Below the pieces are notes generated by a model, which made no database searches, was not told where the DNA came from, and worked only from the letters and a program-made list of their open reading frames with translations. The position numbers and the translations under genes are program-made. DNA of 5,177 nucleotides from an uncultured Mesorhizobium sp. (GTDB lineage Bacteria > Pseudomonadota > Alphaproteobacteria > Rhizobiales > Rhizobiaceae), in NCBI GenBank assembly GCA_950071955.1, contig CATMOC010000321.1, forward strand, positions 1 to 5,177, given 5' to 3'. Positions 4,803 through 5,177 of the stretch are shown here, piece by piece; position 1 is the first letter of the stretch, and every line of letters starts with the position of its first letter.

Positions 4803-5177
4803 TCAGGAGGAAAGCCGCGTGAAATGCCCCATCTTGCGGCCGGGCCGCGTCTCCGTCTTGCCGTAGAGGTTCAGAACCACTCCGCTTTCCCAGAGAAGGT
4901 CCGGGATCCGCTCGATCTCCTCGCCGATCAGGTTTTCCATCACGCAGTCCGAATGGCGTCTCGTGTCGCCCAAGGGCAGGCCGGCGACGGCGCGGATATG
5001 CTGTTCGAACTGGCCCGTAGCGCAGGCTTCCGGCGTCCAGTGGCCGGAATTGTGGACGCGGGGTGCCATCTCATTGGCGAGCAGCGTGCCGTCTTCCAGA
5101 ACGAAGAGCTCCAGGGCCAGCACACCGACATGGCCGGTTTCGGCTGCGAGCGTTTCCGCGAGAGACCGGGCGCGGGC
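4803..5177 (-). CDS. purK: N5-carboxyaminoimidazole ribonucleotide synthase, C-terminal part
   Basis: The frame is open to the right edge and ends at TGA (4805-4803), so the last 124 residues are present. PurK uses ATP and bicarbonate to convert AIR to N5-CAIR in de novo purine synthesis, in the cytoplasm. This part of the ATP-grasp domain shows [12 protein letters not shown] and [20 protein letters not shown], carrying the two metal-binding glutamates and the highly conserved APRxHNSGHWT signature. It continues with [24 protein letters not shown] (the usual M-x-N-L-x-G element) and the terminal [10 protein letters not shown], all hallmarks of PurK. purE commonly lies immediately upstream, outside this window. 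The C-terminus appears complete and normal. Confidence 0.97.
   Translation of the reverse strand, partial: ARARSLAETLAAETGHVGVLALELFVLEDGTLLANEMAPRVHNSGHWTPEACATGQFEQHIRAVAGLPLGDTRRHSDCVMENLIGEEIERIPDLLWESGVVLNLYGKTETRPGRKMGHFTRLSS

Noticed and set aside
1..5177. tRNA genes, CRISPR arrays, insertion sequences, attachment sites
   Set aside because: I looked by eye for cloverleaf arms, regularly spaced repeats and transposase motifs and found none.

Overview
The window is GC-rich bacterial chromosome with dense, mostly short-spaced genes. The zinc-ligand-free form of ribosomal protein L36 lying just downstream of purK, beside a small secreted TPR protein, points to an alphaproteobacterium, probably a member of the Hyphomicrobiales (Rhizobiales). 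That placement is inferred from recalled protein patterns and gene order, not from a database search.

Layout. The left part (about 1-2540, + strand) is accessory in character: the C-terminal 173 residues of a metal-dependent amidohydrolase of the ACMSD/Amidohydro_2 type, a LysR-type regulator 188 bp downstream, and a glutathione S-transferase-like protein 269 bp further on. All three point the same way. The right part (about 2762-5177, - strand) reads, in transcription order: the 3' end of purK (purine biosynthesis), rpmJ (L36), an exported TPR protein, and a membrane-anchored alpha/beta-hydrolase. The two parts converge across a 224-bp intergenic stretch (2538-2761).

How the genes may work together. 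The amidohydrolase, LysR regulator and GST would fit a small catabolic or detoxification neighbourhood, with the regulator acting on one or both enzymes. No substrate can be named. On the - strand, purK and rpmJ are housekeeping genes. rpmJ appears to have its own promoter (TTGACA-N18-TAAGAG) and a structured leader. The TPR gene has a perfect 8-bp inverted repeat directly abutting its start codon. The hydrolase follows the TPR gene by 70 bp and may be co-transcribed with it.

Nothing here clearly amounts to an undescribed system. There is no CRISPR array, transposase, tRNA or phage gene. The most interesting signals are non-coding: the inverted repeat at the TPR start (4443-4465), the two-hairpin rpmJ leader (4675-4720), and a 9-bp inverted repeat upstream of the GST (1779-1823) whose half-site recurs after the amidohydrolase stop.
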